64,000 bases of DNA from CAYXVJ01 sp050309435 (GTDB lineage: Bacteria > Bacillota > Clostridia > Saccharofermentanales > Fastidiosipilaceae): NCBI GenBank assembly GCA_050309435.1, contig JBNRMJ010000032.1, positions 1 through 64,000 on the forward strand, written 5' to 3'. Of this stretch, positions 43,320 to 52,072 are shown one piece after another. The notes beneath the pieces are model-generated. The model did no database searches. It saw nothing but the letters and a program-made list of their open reading frames with translations, and had not been told where the DNA came from. The first letter of the stretch is position 1. Each line of letters begins with the position of its first letter. The position numbers and the translations under genes were made by a program.

Positions 43320-44378
43320 TTACTTGGGTATGATCAGTACTTGTCCGACATAGATCAGGTTCGGATCCGCGATTTTATTCGCCGTGACAATCGACTGAAT
43401 GCTGACGCCGTAAAGATCGGATATCTTCCATAACGTGTCTCCGGCCTTCACCGTATACGTTACAGTCGCCGGAGGCGGTGGCGGCGGGCTTGTCGTTGTA
43501 CCCGGAATCAAGAGGACTTGTCCGACATAGATCAAATTGGGGTTTGCGATGTTGTTGGCTTTTACGATCGCGTCAATCGTGACCTTATAAAGGTTAGAAA
43601 TTCGCCATAGCGTATCTCCTGATTTAACCGTATAACGAATCGGCGTGCCCGAAGGCGGCGTCGGGGCAGCCAGGCCCAGCAGCTCCGAAATACTGACCAG
43701 GCGATAGCCCATGTTCTTTAGACCCTGAATGATTCCCGGGAGCGCATTCTTCGTATTCGTCGAACCGCTCACATGCATCAGCACGATCGCACCATTATGC
43801 GCGTTATTCAGGACTCTGCTCTGGATCGTGGCCGTGGACGGATATTGCCAGTCCAGCGTATCGATCGACCACATAATCGTATGTGTATATCCGGCATCTC
43901 CTACAGTTTGCAGAACCTGGCTGTTTAACGCGCCGTATGGTGGCCTGAAGAGAGCTTTCGTATGTTGTCCCGTCTGCTGCAGGATAAGTGCATCCGTGCG
44001 TCGAAGCTGGTCTTGCATCTGGGCGGATGTCAGTTTCGTAAAATCCGGATGACTGTAAGAATGGTTGCCGATTTCATGACCTCCGGCGAGAATCGAACGG
44101 GCAGCCGACGGATAGGAGGCAGCCGCACTCCCCGTGACAAAGAAGGTACTCTTGACTTGATAGCTTGCCAGGGTCTGTAAAATGGAATCCAGGCCGCCGG
44201 CATCACTGCCGAGATCGAAGGTCAGAGCAATCGATTTTTGACTCTGATTTCCCCGATAAACCGCGACCGACGGCGCTGCTTGTATCGATGAAACAGTAAA
44301 CAGCAGCATCAGAAGGGTGATCAGAAAAATGATGCGTTTAGGCGGCCGATGTCTGTTCGTCTTGTTCTTCTTATGCAT
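43320..44378 (-). CDS. polysaccharide deacetylase with two LysM domains
   Basis: 352 residues from the ATG at 44378 (GGGAGG upstream). A signal/TM segment (about 15-33) is followed by a NodB-type deacetylase. IALTFDLGSDAGGLDSIL holds the catalytic Asp pair with one replaced; HEIGNHSYSHPDF carries the metal His pair; LFRPPYGALNSQ and IVLMHVSG follow. Two C-terminal LysM modules (YTVKSGDTLWRISNLYKVTI and YTVKAGDTLWKISDLYGVSI) are separated by a Pro linker and would hold the enzyme on peptidoglycan. It deacetylates GlcNAc or MurNAc residues in the wall, giving lysozyme resistance or aiding wall remodelling. Confidence 0.9.
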   Translation of the reverse strand: MHKKNKTNRHRPPKRIIFLITLLMLLFTVSSIQAAPSVAVYRGNQSQKSIALTFDLGSDAGGLDSILQTLASYQVKSTFFVTGSAAASYPSAARSILAGGHEIGNHSYSHPDFTKLTSAQMQDQLRRTDALILQQTGQHTKALFRPPYGALNSQVLQTVGDAGYTHTIMWSIDTLDWQYPSTATIQSRVLNNAHNGAIVLMHVSGSTNTKNALPGIIQGLKNMGYRLVSISELLGLAAPTPPSGTPIRYTVKSGDTLWRISNLYKVTIDAIVKANNIANPNLIYVGQVLLIPGTTTSPPPPPPATVTYTVKAGDTLWKISDLYGVSIQSIVTANKIADPNLIYVGQVLIIPK

Positions 44379-44599
44379 CTTGCACCTCCCGGCCTTCGCC
44401 GACTTAACATCCCTATAAAACGGGGATAACAGATGGATGATCAAGACTATCTAGCCCTCCTGAATTCATCATAAATCCGAATCGCATCGGAAATTGTACC
44501 CAGATAGACATTTTTGAAGACGCCTCATGAATCATACATAAGCGGTAAAACGTGTATAATCAGATTATTCAATTAACGAATATGACCCGGAGGAACTTA

Positions 44600-45328
44600 A
44601 TGAATATCTTAACGGATGCCCTGCATGTGAATAAAGACGCCTTGAAAGATACCCTGCCCAAACTGCGCCATGCACCGCTTCTGGCGGCAGCTTACGTGCT
44701 CTACCAGATCGTTTTATACCTGGTGAACATGATCGGAGTTCGCCTGGGGTCGGGTATCGGCTTTCTATGGGGCTTTATCGTCTACTTGGTCAACATCGCG
44801 ATCACGGCGCATTTCCTGACGCTCTTGTTAAATGTCATTCGCTACGACCGTCTGAAAATTCAGGACATGCAGGATAGAAACTTCATGCGGCTCTTCGCTC
44901 CTTTGATGCAGGCGTTCTTCGTCTTATATCTGATCGAGCTGGTCTTCGGCATGTTCGCCAATCCGCTGCTGCCGGGCTTCGTTTCTTCTCTGCTTCTCTT
45001 GCTTTGGGCAGGTGCCAAAACGCCGGTAAACGAATCGATTTACCTCGGAAACCGCTTCGGTTACGATGCGCTTCGTCACACGCTGGATTTCTGGAGAGAC
45101 AACTGGGCACAGTGGGCCGTCCCTGTCCTGGCCGCTTTTATTTTCAAGCTTTTCATCGAACCTCGCATTTACGTCCTGACTTCTATCAGCCTCTGGATGC
45201 TTCCGGTGATCTGGTTTATTACGGGCTCGTTTATCGCTGCCTGGATGATCTGGCGCGGCGAACTCTTCTTGACCTTAAACAACTCCAGTCTTCGTTCCAG
45301 AGCGTACAGAAGAAGCAACAACTACTAA
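44600..45328 (+). CDS. hypothetical membrane protein, DUF-type
   Basis: 242 residues from the ATG at 44600 (CCGGAGG upstream; the frame could extend to 44552 without SD). About five to six TM segments after a hydrophilic N-terminus MNILTDALHVNKDALKDTLP. A charged cytoplasmic loop (IRYDRLKIQDMQDRNFMRLF) follows the third TM segment, and an amphipathic segment ETPVNESIYLGNRFG-like lies in the C-terminal half. No family recognised; it resembles small stress-response membrane proteins in general layout only. Followed by a bidirectional terminator. Confidence 0.65.
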   Translation: MNILTDALHVNKDALKDTLPKLRHAPLLAAAYVLYQIVLYLVNMIGVRLGSGIGFLWGFIVYLVNIAITAHFLTLLLNVIRYDRLKIQDMQDRNFMRLFAPLMQAFFVLYLIELVFGMFANPLLPGFVSSLLLLLWAGAKTPVNESIYLGNRFGYDALRHTLDFWRDNWAQWAVPVLAAFIFKLFIEPRIYVLTSISLWMLPVIWFITGSFIAAWMIWRGELFLTLNNSSLRSRAYRRSNNY

Positions 45329-45351
45329 TCCGAAGTCCAATCACTTCGTTC

Positions 45352-45391
45352 AAAAAAGCGGAGCCGTTCATCGATACGACTCCGTTTTTTT
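45352..45391. terminator. bidirectional terminator
   Basis: CGGAGcCGT pairs with ACGaCTCCG and is followed by TTTTTTT on the plus strand and by TTTTTTG on the minus strand. It separates the convergent membrane-protein and AGE genes. Confidence 0.85.
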
Positions 45392-46694
45392 ACGCTTGAG
45401 GAAACGATCCTTCTGCCAGGCCAAAGAAGCGAAGAAGATTGATACAAGTCCGGCCGTTATGGTAAAAGGCTTTCCAGGCATGAGCCCGATCTTTCTTTCG
45501 CGGCAGATTATGCTCGTCTAGCTCCTCGTACCATTCGCCATTTTCCCGGCGATCCGAGATCAGCTCTTCGATGCTGCGCCAGAGTGCTTCGGCCTTCTCG
45601 AAATAACTTTCGTCTTCTCGTTTCACGCCGGCATTGACGAGCGCCGAGAGTGCTTCGGCCTGAACCCACCAGACCCGCGTACGATCGTCCTTGTTTTCGA
45701 AGCGTTCGTTGATGTGGACTAGCCCGCTGCGACCCGAGGGCAGATCGACCGTTTCAAGTGCTTCGGCGAGGACGGAATCTTCCAGCATTCGGCTGATCTC
45801 CCGGACTTGCAGCAGGAGTGCGTTCTCCTCTGCGCTCAATTCGGCTTTGCCTTTTTCAATCGTATCGACTGCAAATTCGACCAGCCACGCCGCTTCGATG
45901 TCATGGCCAAAAGACCAGATATCGCTGCTGGCTTCGAGCTGACTGTCCAGAAAGACATTCAGGCGTTTCTCATTCGGGTTGTAAATGTACTGCTTGTAGA
46001 AATAAAGCAGATCGATCAGAGCCGTTTTCACGTGAGGATTGGGCCAGGCCTGATAGAGAGCGGTATACGCCTCGATCAGATGCAAGACGGTATTCATCGT
46101 GACAATCGCCTCGTCGCCGTGCGTGGATAAAATATTACTCTGCCCGGGCTCGAAATTCCTCGTATAAACTTCACCGTAAGCCGGAACATCGTCATAGTAG
46201 ATGCGGCAACCAACTTCAATAAGGGCAAAGAGCTCTTTTGCCATACTAAGCACGTTCTTCTCTCCCGACGCGCGATACCAGGCCGATAGTGCGTAAAGCA
46301 CAAACCCTTGAGCATAGAGAAGTTTCATATCGTCTTTGACATGACCGTCGGGACTCACCAGGTGAAAGTAGCCGCCGTGTTCTTCGTCTCGAAACTTTCG
46401 TTGAAGCAGATCGAATTCGGCTTTCGCTGCATCCCGGACCTCATCTCCATAACCGGCCAGACAGAGCTCCGCGAAGGTCCAGAGCATGCGACTCGTGTAA
46501 ATCAGGCTTCTAGGCGCATCTTCGTGAACACGCCCTTCTGTGTCAACCAGTCCTGCCGAAGCACCGTCCGCCTTCGTACGAATCGACAGCCAAAACGGCA
46601 GCAGGTGATTTTCAAGTTCGTTTTGAACCGGCTTGGCAAGACTGTCCCGATAACGCTCTTTTATATCTTTTATAAAGGATCTTTCTTCGCTCAT
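45390..46694 (-). CDS. AGE-family epimerase (cellobiose 2-epimerase or GlcNAc 2-epimerase)
   Basis: 434 residues, AGAGGAAG before the ATG. An (alpha/alpha)6 barrel of the N-acylglucosamine 2-epimerase superfamily: SRMLWTFAELCLAG near the start, THGDEAIVTMNTVLHLIEAYTAL, then SFGHDIEAAWLVEFA and the C-terminal KAFYHNGRTCINLLRFF. The His residues in SFGHD and YHNGR are the expected catalytic pair. The exact sugar cannot be told from sequence; cellobiose or mannobiose epimerisation fits a glycan-degrading neighbourhood, GlcNAc epimerisation fits the sialidase remnant. Confidence 0.87.
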   Translation of the reverse strand: MSEERSFIKDIKERYRDSLAKPVQNELENHLLPFWLSIRTKADGASAGLVDTEGRVHEDAPRSLIYTSRMLWTFAELCLAGYGDEVRDAAKAEFDLLQRKFRDEEHGGYFHLVSPDGHVKDDMKLLYAQGFVLYALSAWYRASGEKNVLSMAKELFALIEVGCRIYYDDVPAYGEVYTRNFEPGQSNILSTHGDEAIVTMNTVLHLIEAYTALYQAWPNPHVKTALIDLLYFYKQYIYNPNEKRLNVFLDSQLEASSDIWSFGHDIEAAWLVEFAVDTIEKGKAELSAEENALLLQVREISRMLEDSVLAEALETVDLPSGRSGLVHINERFENKDDRTRVWWVQAEALSALVNAGVKREDESYFEKAEALWRSIEELISDRRENGEWYEELDEHNLPRKKDRAHAWKAFYHNGRTCINLLRFFGLAEGSFPQA

Positions 46695-46874
46695 GGTTTT
46701 TCTTCCTCTGGCAGACTCGTATTCATGTAGAAATTCGGATTTTACAGGATCATTGTATCATTTGCTTAGTGATAATCTTACAGTATTAAAGAAGATAGCT
46801 TTTGCCTTCCGAAAATGAGGCATAATATAGTAAAGAAGTAAAGCCTGACTCAGACATGCAGCGCCGGGATTGTT

Positions 46875-47804
46875 ATGAAAGCAGATCGCCACAACAGCAA
46901 GAATTCCCTGTCCATCGGGCGTAGTCGTCTTCAAGCGGCCGCACCCGCACTTTTAGCTGCGCTGCTTTACGGCATGAGTACGCCTGCGTCCAAACTCCTG
47001 CTTAAAGAAATATCCCCTGCTCTACTCGCGTCGCTTCTCTATCTGGGTGCCGGCAGCGGCATGCTCGTTATCAAGATGCTGCAACTAACCGGCGAAAAGC
47101 AGAGTTTTGAACTGCCGTTAACCCGTCGCGAACTCCCTTACACGATCGCCATGATCGGCCTTGATATCGTGGCACCGATCCTGCTGATGTTCGGTCTGAA
47201 AGAAACGACTTCCGCCAATGCTTCCTTACTGAATAATTTCGAGATCGTGGCTACCTCGCTGATCGCGTTGATCGTATTCAAAGAGACGATCGGTCGTCGC
47301 ATGTGGCTGGCGATTACGTTCATCACTCTGGCCAGTATCCTGTTAACCTTCAATTCGGCAGGCAGCCTTAGTTTTTCTCGCGGCTCCGTGCTCGTCTTGC
47401 TGGCTGCCGCCTGCTGGGGCCTTGAAAACAACTGCACCAGAGTTCTCTCGAAGAAAGATCCGCTGCAGATTGTGGTCATCAAAGGCCTGGGTTCCGGACT
47501 CGGTTCCTTGATTATCGCTTTCGCCGGGGAAGATATGTTCGCAGGCTTCTTATCAGTCGTCCTGGCCTTACTGCTCGGATTCGCATCTTACGGTTTAAGT
47601 ATTTTCTTTTACATAAAAGCGCAAAGAGAGCTCCATGCCGCACGTACGAGTGCGTATTTTGCCTTGGCTCCTTTTATCGGAGTGATCTTGTCATGGATAT
47701 TTCTCGGCGAATCAATCTCCGGGATATTTATCGCATCGCTCATCATCATGCTCCTGGGAATTTACTTTGCTTTATCGGAAAAAACAGAACTTCGGCAGAT
47801 GTGA
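46875..47804 (+). CDS. EamA/DMT-family transporter
   Basis: 309 residues with ten TM segments in two EamA repeats. The first holds AALLYGMSTPASKLLLKEISPALLASLLYLGAGSG (in part) and the start of the second is FSRGSVLVLLAAACWGLENNCTRVLS. Members export amino acids, nucleobases or other small metabolites. The SD is poor. It lies 43 bases upstream of the sigma-factor gene on the same strand and could share its promoter. Confidence 0.8.
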   Translation: MKADRHNSKNSLSIGRSRLQAAAPALLAALLYGMSTPASKLLLKEISPALLASLLYLGAGSGMLVIKMLQLTGEKQSFELPLTRRELPYTIAMIGLDIVAPILLMFGLKETTSANASLLNNFEIVATSLIALIVFKETIGRRMWLAITFITLASILLTFNSAGSLSFSRGSVLVLLAAACWGLENNCTRVLSKKDPLQIVVIKGLGSGLGSLIIAFAGEDMFAGFLSVVLALLLGFASYGLSIFFYIKAQRELHAARTSAYFALAPFIGVILSWIFLGESISGIFIASLIIMLLGIYFALSEKTELRQM

Positions 47805-47847
47805 CCTTTCGCACTGATGAGACGTGTTCTATATAGGAGGTCGGATT

Positions 47848-48339
47848 TTGGACGATTTCGAACTGGTATATGATCGATACTCGAATATGCTCTTCCGGCT
47901 GGCGATTTCTAGGGTCAACAGTCGCGAAGAAGCAGAAGATATCGTGCAGGACGTGTTTCTCAAATACCTGGATTACTATCCGAAACTAAAAGACGAGGAA
48001 CATACCCGTGCATGGCTTGTTCGGGTTACCATCAATGCCGGTAACGACAGCCTGAGACGAAGAAAGAGGCGAAACCTGGTATCGTTAGACGACGTGGCCG
48101 AGATTGCATCCGAGGAGAGTTTATCTCCCGAGCTGCGTCTGACGCTCGACGGGCAGTCGGCCCTGCCGCATAAGATCCGTGTCGTGATCATACTTCACTA
48201 CCTGGAAGGCTATCAGCTAAAAGAGATCGCCGGCATGCTCGGCATCTCGCTTTCGGCGTGTAAGATGCGCCTGGCTCGCGGCAGAAAAATACTGGGCGAG
48301 ATCGTGAAGAAGGGAGAACATGATGTTCGATTCGAATGA
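47848..48339 (+). CDS. ECF-type RNA polymerase sigma factor
   Basis: 163 residues from a TTG start at 47848 (AGGAGG seven bases upstream); a GTG at 47824 lies before that SD. Region 2: MLFRLAISRVNSREEAEDIVQDVFLKYL. Region 4: KIRVVIILHYLEGYQLKEIAGMLGISLSACKMRLARGRKIL. Short (group 4, extracytoplasmic function) architecture with no region 3. A single-TM protein gene overlaps its end and is the likely anti-sigma. The genes downstream for polysaccharide O-acetylation are candidate targets, so this factor could respond to envelope stress. Confidence 0.87.
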   Translation: MDDFELVYDRYSNMLFRLAISRVNSREEAEDIVQDVFLKYLDYYPKLKDEEHTRAWLVRVTINAGNDSLRRRKRRNLVSLDDVAEIASEESLSPELRLTLDGQSALPHKIRVVIILHYLEGYQLKEIAGMLGISLSACKMRLARGRKILGEIVKKGEHDVRFE

Positions 48340-48904
48340 CAAGAATCAATACAAGAAAATCGCAGTCTCTGCCCATTTAAAGCAAAGGATTCTTGACGCA
48401 CATCAAGCCCGCGAACTAGCGGCGGCCGAAGTCGAGCGTCCGAGGGGCAGATCGTTGCCGAAACCTCGTCAGGCATGGAAACCTGTCCTGGCAAGTTTCG
48501 CTCTTGTACTTCTGATCGTCTCCGCTTCCGTTCTCTACTCGGGACGCGAGCTAGTCGAACTTTCCGTCGGCGGGCAGGAAGTGAGCGGTACGGCTTACGG
48601 TCGGGCGCTGATGCCTGCGAGGCAGTTTTCGCTGGATCCAGGGGCAATGTCTATCATATTACCCTTTACGGCCGAAACGAATGAGGAAGTCTTGATTCAA
48701 GTAAGCGAAGGCACTTTGTCTTACTACCCGGACGAAGGCCGGGCCAAAGAACAGAGAATCAAGGGAAAAGCCGAACTCGTCTGGTCGCTGGAAGCAAGTC
48801 CCGATAAGGTTTACGAACTTTTGGTCACAGGAAAAAAGAAAGAAAGTATCTTCCGACTGGTCTTTGACGATCAGGAAAAAATCTGGCTCCTGAAAGAAGA
48901 ATAA
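48320..48904 (+). CDS. putative anti-sigma factor, single-pass membrane protein
   Basis: 194 residues, GGGAG before the tandem ATGs at 48320/48323. It overlaps the sigma-factor stop by 20 bases. The cytoplasmic N-terminal ~55 residues carry the helical segment ISAHLKQRILDAHQARELAAAEV-like pattern expected for a sigma-binding domain. One TM segment is at about 56-73, then an extracytoplasmic beta-rich domain. There is no zinc-binding (HxxxCxxC) motif, so it is not a ZAS-type anti-sigma. Assignment rests on operon position and topology. Confidence 0.6.
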   Translation: MMFDSNDKNQYKKIAVSAHLKQRILDAHQARELAAAEVERPRGRSLPKPRQAWKPVLASFALVLLIVSASVLYSGRELVELSVGGQEVSGTAYGRALMPARQFSLDPGAMSIILPFTAETNEEVLIQVSEGTLSYYPDEGRAKEQRIKGKAELVWSLEASPDKVYELLVTGKKKESIFRLVFDDQEKIWLLKEE

Positions 48905-48933
48905 AGAAAAATCACAACGCTAGGAGATTCAAA

Positions 48934-49545
48934 ATGAAAAGAATAGTCACAGCCTTTATTTCGTGCGCCCTTTTACTCGGTTTAACCGCCTGTAGCGGCG
49001 GTACGGTCGGCGAACAGACAAGCGAAACAAGCAATTTGACAAGTCAGGCCGAAAGCGAGCCGGCATTAAACGCAGGAAACGATACGCTGCTCCTCTTACA
49101 GAGCATCTGGGAAAGCTTCCCCGAAGAAGCCTCCTTCCCGGCTGCCGGGGGGGACATGGAACACAACGTCATGGGCGGTGCGGGCATGGTCGCAGTCGAG
49201 AATACGGACTACCTCTGCAACATTCTGCTCTTCCCTCCGAAGTTTACCGGCCAGGTACTCGAGGCGGCATCGATCGGCCATATGATGAACTTCAACAACA
49301 TCACCTCGGGTCTCTATCTTCTCGATGAAGGAACTGATCTCGACGCTTTCACGAAGGCCTTCGAGGAGAAAATCGAAAACAATCATTGGCTCTGCGGCTT
49401 CCCCGAAAAGTACCTCGTCATGAAAGTAGACGAGAATCATCTTTACCTCGCCTACGGTTTTACCGATAACATCCTGGCGATGAAGGATCACATCTCGAGT
49501 CAGATGAGCTCGGCTACTGTCCTCGCCGAAGGCGATATCGTCTAA
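48934..49545 (+). CDS. hypothetical lipoprotein in the O-acetylation operon
   Basis: 203 residues with AGGAG before the ATG, lipobox GLTAC (Cys20) and a Ser/Thr-rich spacer. The mature domain has a distinctive run SIGHMMNFNNITSGLYLLDEG and NNHWLCGFPEKYLVMKV. Similar lipoproteins occur in other Clostridia near acyltransferase genes, but I cannot name the family with certainty. It lies between the anti-sigma-like gene and the MBOAT gene, ten bases before the latter. Confidence 0.65.
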   Translation: MKRIVTAFISCALLLGLTACSGGTVGEQTSETSNLTSQAESEPALNAGNDTLLLLQSIWESFPEEASFPAAGGDMEHNVMGGAGMVAVENTDYLCNILLFPPKFTGQVLEAASIGHMMNFNNITSGLYLLDEGTDLDAFTKAFEEKIENNHWLCGFPEKYLVMKVDENHLYLAYGFTDNILAMKDHISSQMSSATVLAEGDIV

Positions 49546-49555
49546 GCCGGTATTT

Positions 49556-50956
49556 ATGGTATTTTCAAGCATTCCGTTTATTTATTACTTCCTCCCTTTG
49601 GTGCTCTTGCTTTATGCAATTGCGCCCGGGAAGGGAAAGAATGCGGTTTTACTGCTCTCCAGCCTGATTTTTTACGGCTGGGGAGAACCGCGTTACCTGA
49701 TCGTCATGATCCTGTCGATCTTCTTCGGCTACTGCTTTGCTTTATTGATCGAAAGAGAAACGAATCCGAAGAAAAAGAAACTCCTGCTGACGCTCGCGAT
49801 CGCATTTAGCCTGATTCCCCTGCTTTACTTCAAATACTCGAATTTCTTTCTGGAAAACTTCGCTTTAGTGACCGGTCTTAGTATGCCGCTGCTGCGAATC
49901 ACGCTTCCGGTCGGTATCAGTTTTTATACCTTTCAGATTCTCAGCTACTCCGTTGATGTATACCGCGGCGATACAAAAGCCGCTCGAAGCATCTTGAAAG
50001 TAGCTCTTTATATCAGCATGTTTCCTCAGCTCATCGCGGGGCCGATCGTGAGATATACTGATATCGAAGATAAGATTGACTCGCGTACGCACAGCTTCGA
50101 ATATGCCGCCCTTGGCCTGCGTCGTTTCACGATTGGTCTGGCCAAAAAAATCCTGCTGGCCAATCGCATCGGCGAGTTCGTCGATCTGGCCCGGGGTATT
50201 TCCTCCCCGTCGTTTCTCTCTTACTGGTTGTACGCCATCGCTTTTACGCTGCAGATTTACTTTGATTTCTCGGCTTACAGCGATATGGCGATCGGTCTGG
50301 GGCGATTCTTCGGTTTTGAATTCATGGAAAACTTTAACTATCCGCTTATTTCCAAAAGCATCACCGAGTTTTGGCGTCGCTGGCATATTTCTCTGGGTAC
50401 CTGGTTTCGAGACTATGTCTACATACCGCTGGGCGGCAACAGAGTACCTGTCCGTAAGCATATCCGCAACATTATCGTAGTCTGGCTGCTGACAGGTCTC
50501 TGGCACGGGGCGGCCTGGAACTTCGTTTTATGGGGATTGTATTTCATCATCTTCCTCTTGATCGAAAAGCGCGGCCTGCTGATCTTCTTGAATCGCAAGC
50601 CTGTTTTCTCGCATCTTTATACGCTCTTTATCATCGTCGTCGGCATGGTGATTTTTAACGCATATTCGCTGGCGGATCTGGGCACGAGCCTTCAGGCGAT
50701 GTTCCTGCCTGCAGGGCTTTCCTTTGCCAATGGGGAGCTGCTCTTTTATCTAAAAGAATATCTGCCCACCCTGATAGTGGCGGCAGTCGCGTCCACGCCC
50801 CTGCCCAAACGGCTGCTTGATAAACTTCGGACCCGAAAGCTCGGAGAAGGTTGTCTGGCCATCCTGGAACCGCCGGTCCTCGCACTTCTGATCTTAATGG
50901 CGACGGCTTATCTGGTTGACGGTTCCTTTAATCCTTTCCTTTATTTTCGTTTCTAG
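49556..50956 (+). CDS. MBOAT-family O-acyltransferase (AlgI/PatA-like)
   Basis: 466 residues with about 10-11 TM segments. It has the MBOAT fingerprint: GISFYTFQILSYSVDVYRGD, ISMFPQLIAGPIVRYTDI, NYPLISKSITEFWRRWHISLGTWFRDYVYIPLGGNR (in part) and the catalytic His region LLTGLWHGAAWNFVLWG. It transfers acetyl groups across the membrane onto an exported polysaccharide or peptidoglycan. The SD is weak and it starts ten bases after the lipoprotein. The DHHW-type partner follows after nine bases, forming the usual two-gene O-acetylation module. Confidence 0.92.
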   Translation: MVFSSIPFIYYFLPLVLLLYAIAPGKGKNAVLLLSSLIFYGWGEPRYLIVMILSIFFGYCFALLIERETNPKKKKLLLTLAIAFSLIPLLYFKYSNFFLENFALVTGLSMPLLRITLPVGISFYTFQILSYSVDVYRGDTKAARSILKVALYISMFPQLIAGPIVRYTDIEDKIDSRTHSFEYAALGLRRFTIGLAKKILLANRIGEFVDLARGISSPSFLSYWLYAIAFTLQIYFDFSAYSDMAIGLGRFFGFEFMENFNYPLISKSITEFWRRWHISLGTWFRDYVYIPLGGNRVPVRKHIRNIIVVWLLTGLWHGAAWNFVLWGLYFIIFLLIEKRGLLIFLNRKPVFSHLYTLFIIVVGMVIFNAYSLADLGTSLQAMFLPAGLSFANGELLFYLKEYLPTLIVAAVASTPLPKRLLDKLRTRKLGEGCLAILEPPVLALLILMATAYLVDGSFNPFLYFRF

Positions 50957-50965
50957 GAGGCAGGT

Positions 50966-52069
50966 TTGAACAAGAAAAAACAATACATCATCCAAACTAT
51001 CATCGGCATCCTGCTGATTTTTTCGCTAACGCTTACCGCCTGGCTCAAAGCGCCCGCCGCCATGTCTGCCGCCGAGCGCCGCCCGCTAAAGCAATTTCCC
51101 GAGCTGACGCAAGCAGACTTTCTCTCCGCTCGCTGGATGAGCGAGTTCGAAAGCTATACCATAGACCAGTTCCCTTTACGCGAAACATTTCGCAGCTGGA
51201 AAGCATACATCAACACCGCCTTGTTCGGGCAGAAGCTTAACAATAAAGTCATGTCGGCCTCCGGTCACTTAAGCGAGATCGACTACCCTCTCAATATGGA
51301 CTCGCTGGACCATGCGGCATCTGTCATCGAAAACATCTACGAAACTATCCTTGAGACAAGCGACGTAAAGGTCTATCTCTCGATTATTCCCGACAAAAAT
51401 TTCTACCTGGCAAAGGAAGCCCCAATCCCCGTTTACGATTACGACAGGCTTTTCTCTTATATGAAAGACAGGCTGAATTTCGCAGAATACATCGACCTCA
51501 CGGAGACACTGGAATTAAACGACTACTATAAGACCGATATCCATTGGCGTCAGGAAGCGATCTCGAACACAGCTTCCCTCCTTCTCGACGCCATGAACGA
51601 AAAAGCGACACTGCCTCAATTCTCGTTGAAGCAGCATCGCCGGGATTTTAAAGGTGTCTACACAGGGCGCTATGCCAGGGCCGTATCGGCTGAAGAGATA
51701 AGTTACATCGATTCGCCGACCTTCGACAAGCTGGAAGTTTTCGATCACGAGAACCAAAAGGAAATCTCGCTCTACCGTCATGATGTGACGCAGAATGCGG
51801 ATCCCTATTCTTTTTTTCTCAACGGGCCCTTGTCCCTGATTACGATCGATAATCCGGAAGCCTCGGGCAATCGGGAGCTCGTCATTTTCCGTGATTCCTT
51901 CGGCTCTTCGATCGCGCCTTATTTCACCTCGACATCCAGCCGGGTAACGCTGGTGGACATTCGTTATCTGCCGTCTGAGCTCCTTCCGAAATTCATCGAT
52001 TTCGAAAATCAGGATATTCTCTTTTTATACAGCAGCTCCATCCTCAACAAGAGCAGCCAGCTTCGTTAA
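50966..52069 (+). CDS. DHHW/AlgX-like extracellular O-acetyltransferase
   Basis: 367 residues from a TTG start at 50966 (AGGAGG five bases upstream). An N-terminal signal-anchor (about 8-28) is followed by a SGNH-hydrolase-like domain. The DHHW-type signature is LNDYYKTDIHWRQEAI with Ile replacing the first His, and the Ser block FRDSFGSSIAPYF carries the nucleophile. It takes the acetyl group supplied by the MBOAT partner and places it on the glycan. The C-terminus ends four bases before the convergent magnesium ATPase gene. Confidence 0.87.
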   Translation: MNKKKQYIIQTIIGILLIFSLTLTAWLKAPAAMSAAERRPLKQFPELTQADFLSARWMSEFESYTIDQFPLRETFRSWKAYINTALFGQKLNNKVMSASGHLSEIDYPLNMDSLDHAASVIENIYETILETSDVKVYLSIIPDKNFYLAKEAPIPVYDYDRLFSYMKDRLNFAEYIDLTETLELNDYYKTDIHWRQEAISNTASLLLDAMNEKATLPQFSLKQHRRDFKGVYTGRYARAVSAEEISYIDSPTFDKLEVFDHENQKEISLYRHDVTQNADPYSFFLNGPLSLITIDNPEASGNRELVIFRDSFGSSIAPYFTSTSSRVTLVDIRYLPSELLPKFIDFENQDILFLYSSSILNKSSQLR

Positions 52070-52072
52070 AGC

